Positions 13,225-13,833 of a DNA stretch of 13,833 nt are shown here, in pieces (the stretch's first letter is position 1; every line of letters starts with the position of its first letter). Both the position numbers and the translations under genes were made by a program. The stretch is from Alphaproteobacteria bacterium (GTDB taxonomy: Bacteria > Pseudomonadota > Alphaproteobacteria > Sphingomonadales > Sphingomonadaceae): contig JAHJWA010000151.1 of the NCBI GenBank assembly GCA_018828205.1, positions 1-13,833 on the forward strand, written 5' to 3'. Below the pieces are notes generated by a model. The model made no database searches, had not been told where the DNA came from, and was given only the letters and a program-made list of their open reading frames with translations.

Positions 13225-13833
13225 GTGCCAACCGTCAATTCCGTCCAGAACACAGAAGTCCAGGCTGCCATCGCGCGCGCTTCGGTGCGCACGGGGGTCG
13301 ATTTCGACTATCTGCTGGCTCAGGCGAAGCTGGAATCGGGCCTCGACCCGCACGCCAAGGCGGGCACCTCGAGCGCCACCGGCCTGTTCCAGTTCATCGA
13401 TTCCACCTGGACGCGCATGGTCGACCGCCATGGCTCGAAGCACGGGATGGAATGGGCGGAAAGGGCGATCGGCCCCGGCGGAAGGATCGCCGACCCCGCC
13501 GCCCGCGCGCAGGTCATGTCGCTGCGCTACGATGCCGACGCTTCCTCGCTGATGGCCGCAGAACTCGTCCGCGAGAACGCCGACGGATTGCGCGGCTCGC
13601 TGGGCCGCGAACCCGAACCCGCCGAACTCTATCTTGCCCATTTCCTGGGTCTTGGCGGAGCCCAGCAATTCCTTGGAGCGCTGGGCGCCAATCCCGACCA
13701 GTCCGCGGTGGCGCTGATGCCCCAAGCGGCGCGCGCCAACCGGCCGATCTTCTATTCCGGGGGGCGCGCGCGGTCGGTCGGCGAGGTCATGAGCGTGATG
13801 CGCGACAAGGTCGCCTCGGCCTATGGCGACGGC
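13225..13833 (+). CDS. Lytic transglycosylase, SLT domain, probably flagellar (partial)
   Basis: The frame begins at GTG 13225, 4 bases after GGAGG, and runs open for 203 codons to the right edge, so the 3' end is missing. Residues 20-60 hold the goose-lysozyme-like SLT fold signature: LLAQAKLESGLDPHAK (30-45) with the probable catalytic Glu37, and SSATGLFQFIDSTW (49-62). The sequence AELYLAHFLGLGGAQQFL is typical of the later active-site lobe. The protein should cleave peptidoglycan to open a path for the rod. No signal peptide is visible at the N-terminus (VPTVNSVQNTEVQ), as in the fused E. coli FlgJ, which suggests export through the flagellar channel. The sigma-54 promoter, the flgN neighbour and the lack of a muramidase domain on FlgJ all point to a flagellar role. 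Confidence 0.85.
   Translation, partial: MPTVNSVQNTEVQAAIARASVRTGVDFDYLLAQAKLESGLDPHAKAGTSSATGLFQFIDSTWTRMVDRHGSKHGMEWAERAIGPGGRIADPAARAQVMSLRYDADASSLMAAELVRENADGLRGSLGREPEPAELYLAHFLGLGGAQQFLGALGANPDQSAVALMPQAARANRPIFYSGGRARSVGEVMSVMRDKVASAYGDG

Noticed and set aside
1..13833. tRNA, rRNA, insertion sequences, integrase, CRISPR repeats
   Set aside because: None seen on reading the window. The genes are contiguous flagellar genes with no signs of mobile DNA.

Overview
This window is a flagellar locus of the flg type from a GC-rich alphaproteobacterium. Sphingomonadales (Erythrobacteraceae or Sphingomonadaceae) is the likely group. That placement is an inference from codon use, from the perfect sigma-54 promoters, and from a TolB-propeller protein next door of a kind common in that order. 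No 16S or other marker is present to settle it.

Layout. (1) 1-1051, minus strand: the N-terminal 350 codons of a secreted beta-propeller protein, probably a TolB-type propeller fused to an amidohydrolase. It is cut by the left edge. (2) 1159-10627, minus strand: one tightly packed operon, read right to left as flgB-flgC-flgD-flgE-flgF-flgG-flgH-flgI-flgJ-flgK-flgL-motA-motB. Most junctions are ATGA or TGATG overlaps or gaps under 30 bases. It encodes the rod, hook, P and L rings, hook-filament junction and stator. (3) 10628-10811: a divergent control region. It holds a consensus sigma-54 promoter for flgB, a helically phased cluster of CGGCA half-sites behind it, and a possible sigma-28-like promoter facing the other way. 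(4) 10812-11911, plus strand: two overlapping genes for an ExbB/TolQ/MotA-like channel protein and a small single-span partner with an intramembrane aspartate. (5) 11936-13145, plus strand: flgA, flgM and flgN. (6) 13225-13833, plus strand: a lytic transglycosylase with its own sigma-54 promoter, cut by the right edge.

How it fits together. FlgB/C/F/G build the rod. FlgJ here is only the rod-cap half, and the peptidoglycan-cutting half appears to be the separate transglycosylase at the right end. FlgA chaperones the FlgI P ring and FlgH forms the L ring. FlgD and FlgE build the hook, and both are unusually short. FlgK and FlgL join hook to filament with FlgN as their chaperone, FlgM restrains sigma-28, and MotA/MotB power rotation. 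Three near-identical sigma-54 promoters (before flgB, flgA and the transglycosylase) suggest joint control by a flagellar enhancer-binding protein such as FlbD, which is not in the window.

The most novel element is the second, stator-like proton-channel pair between flgB and flgA. It keeps channel-type residues but lacks a recognisable OmpA peptidoglycan-binding domain, and the true motA/motB are present elsewhere in the same window. No tRNA, rRNA, insertion sequence or CRISPR array was seen, and no gene-free stretch exceeds 300 bases.
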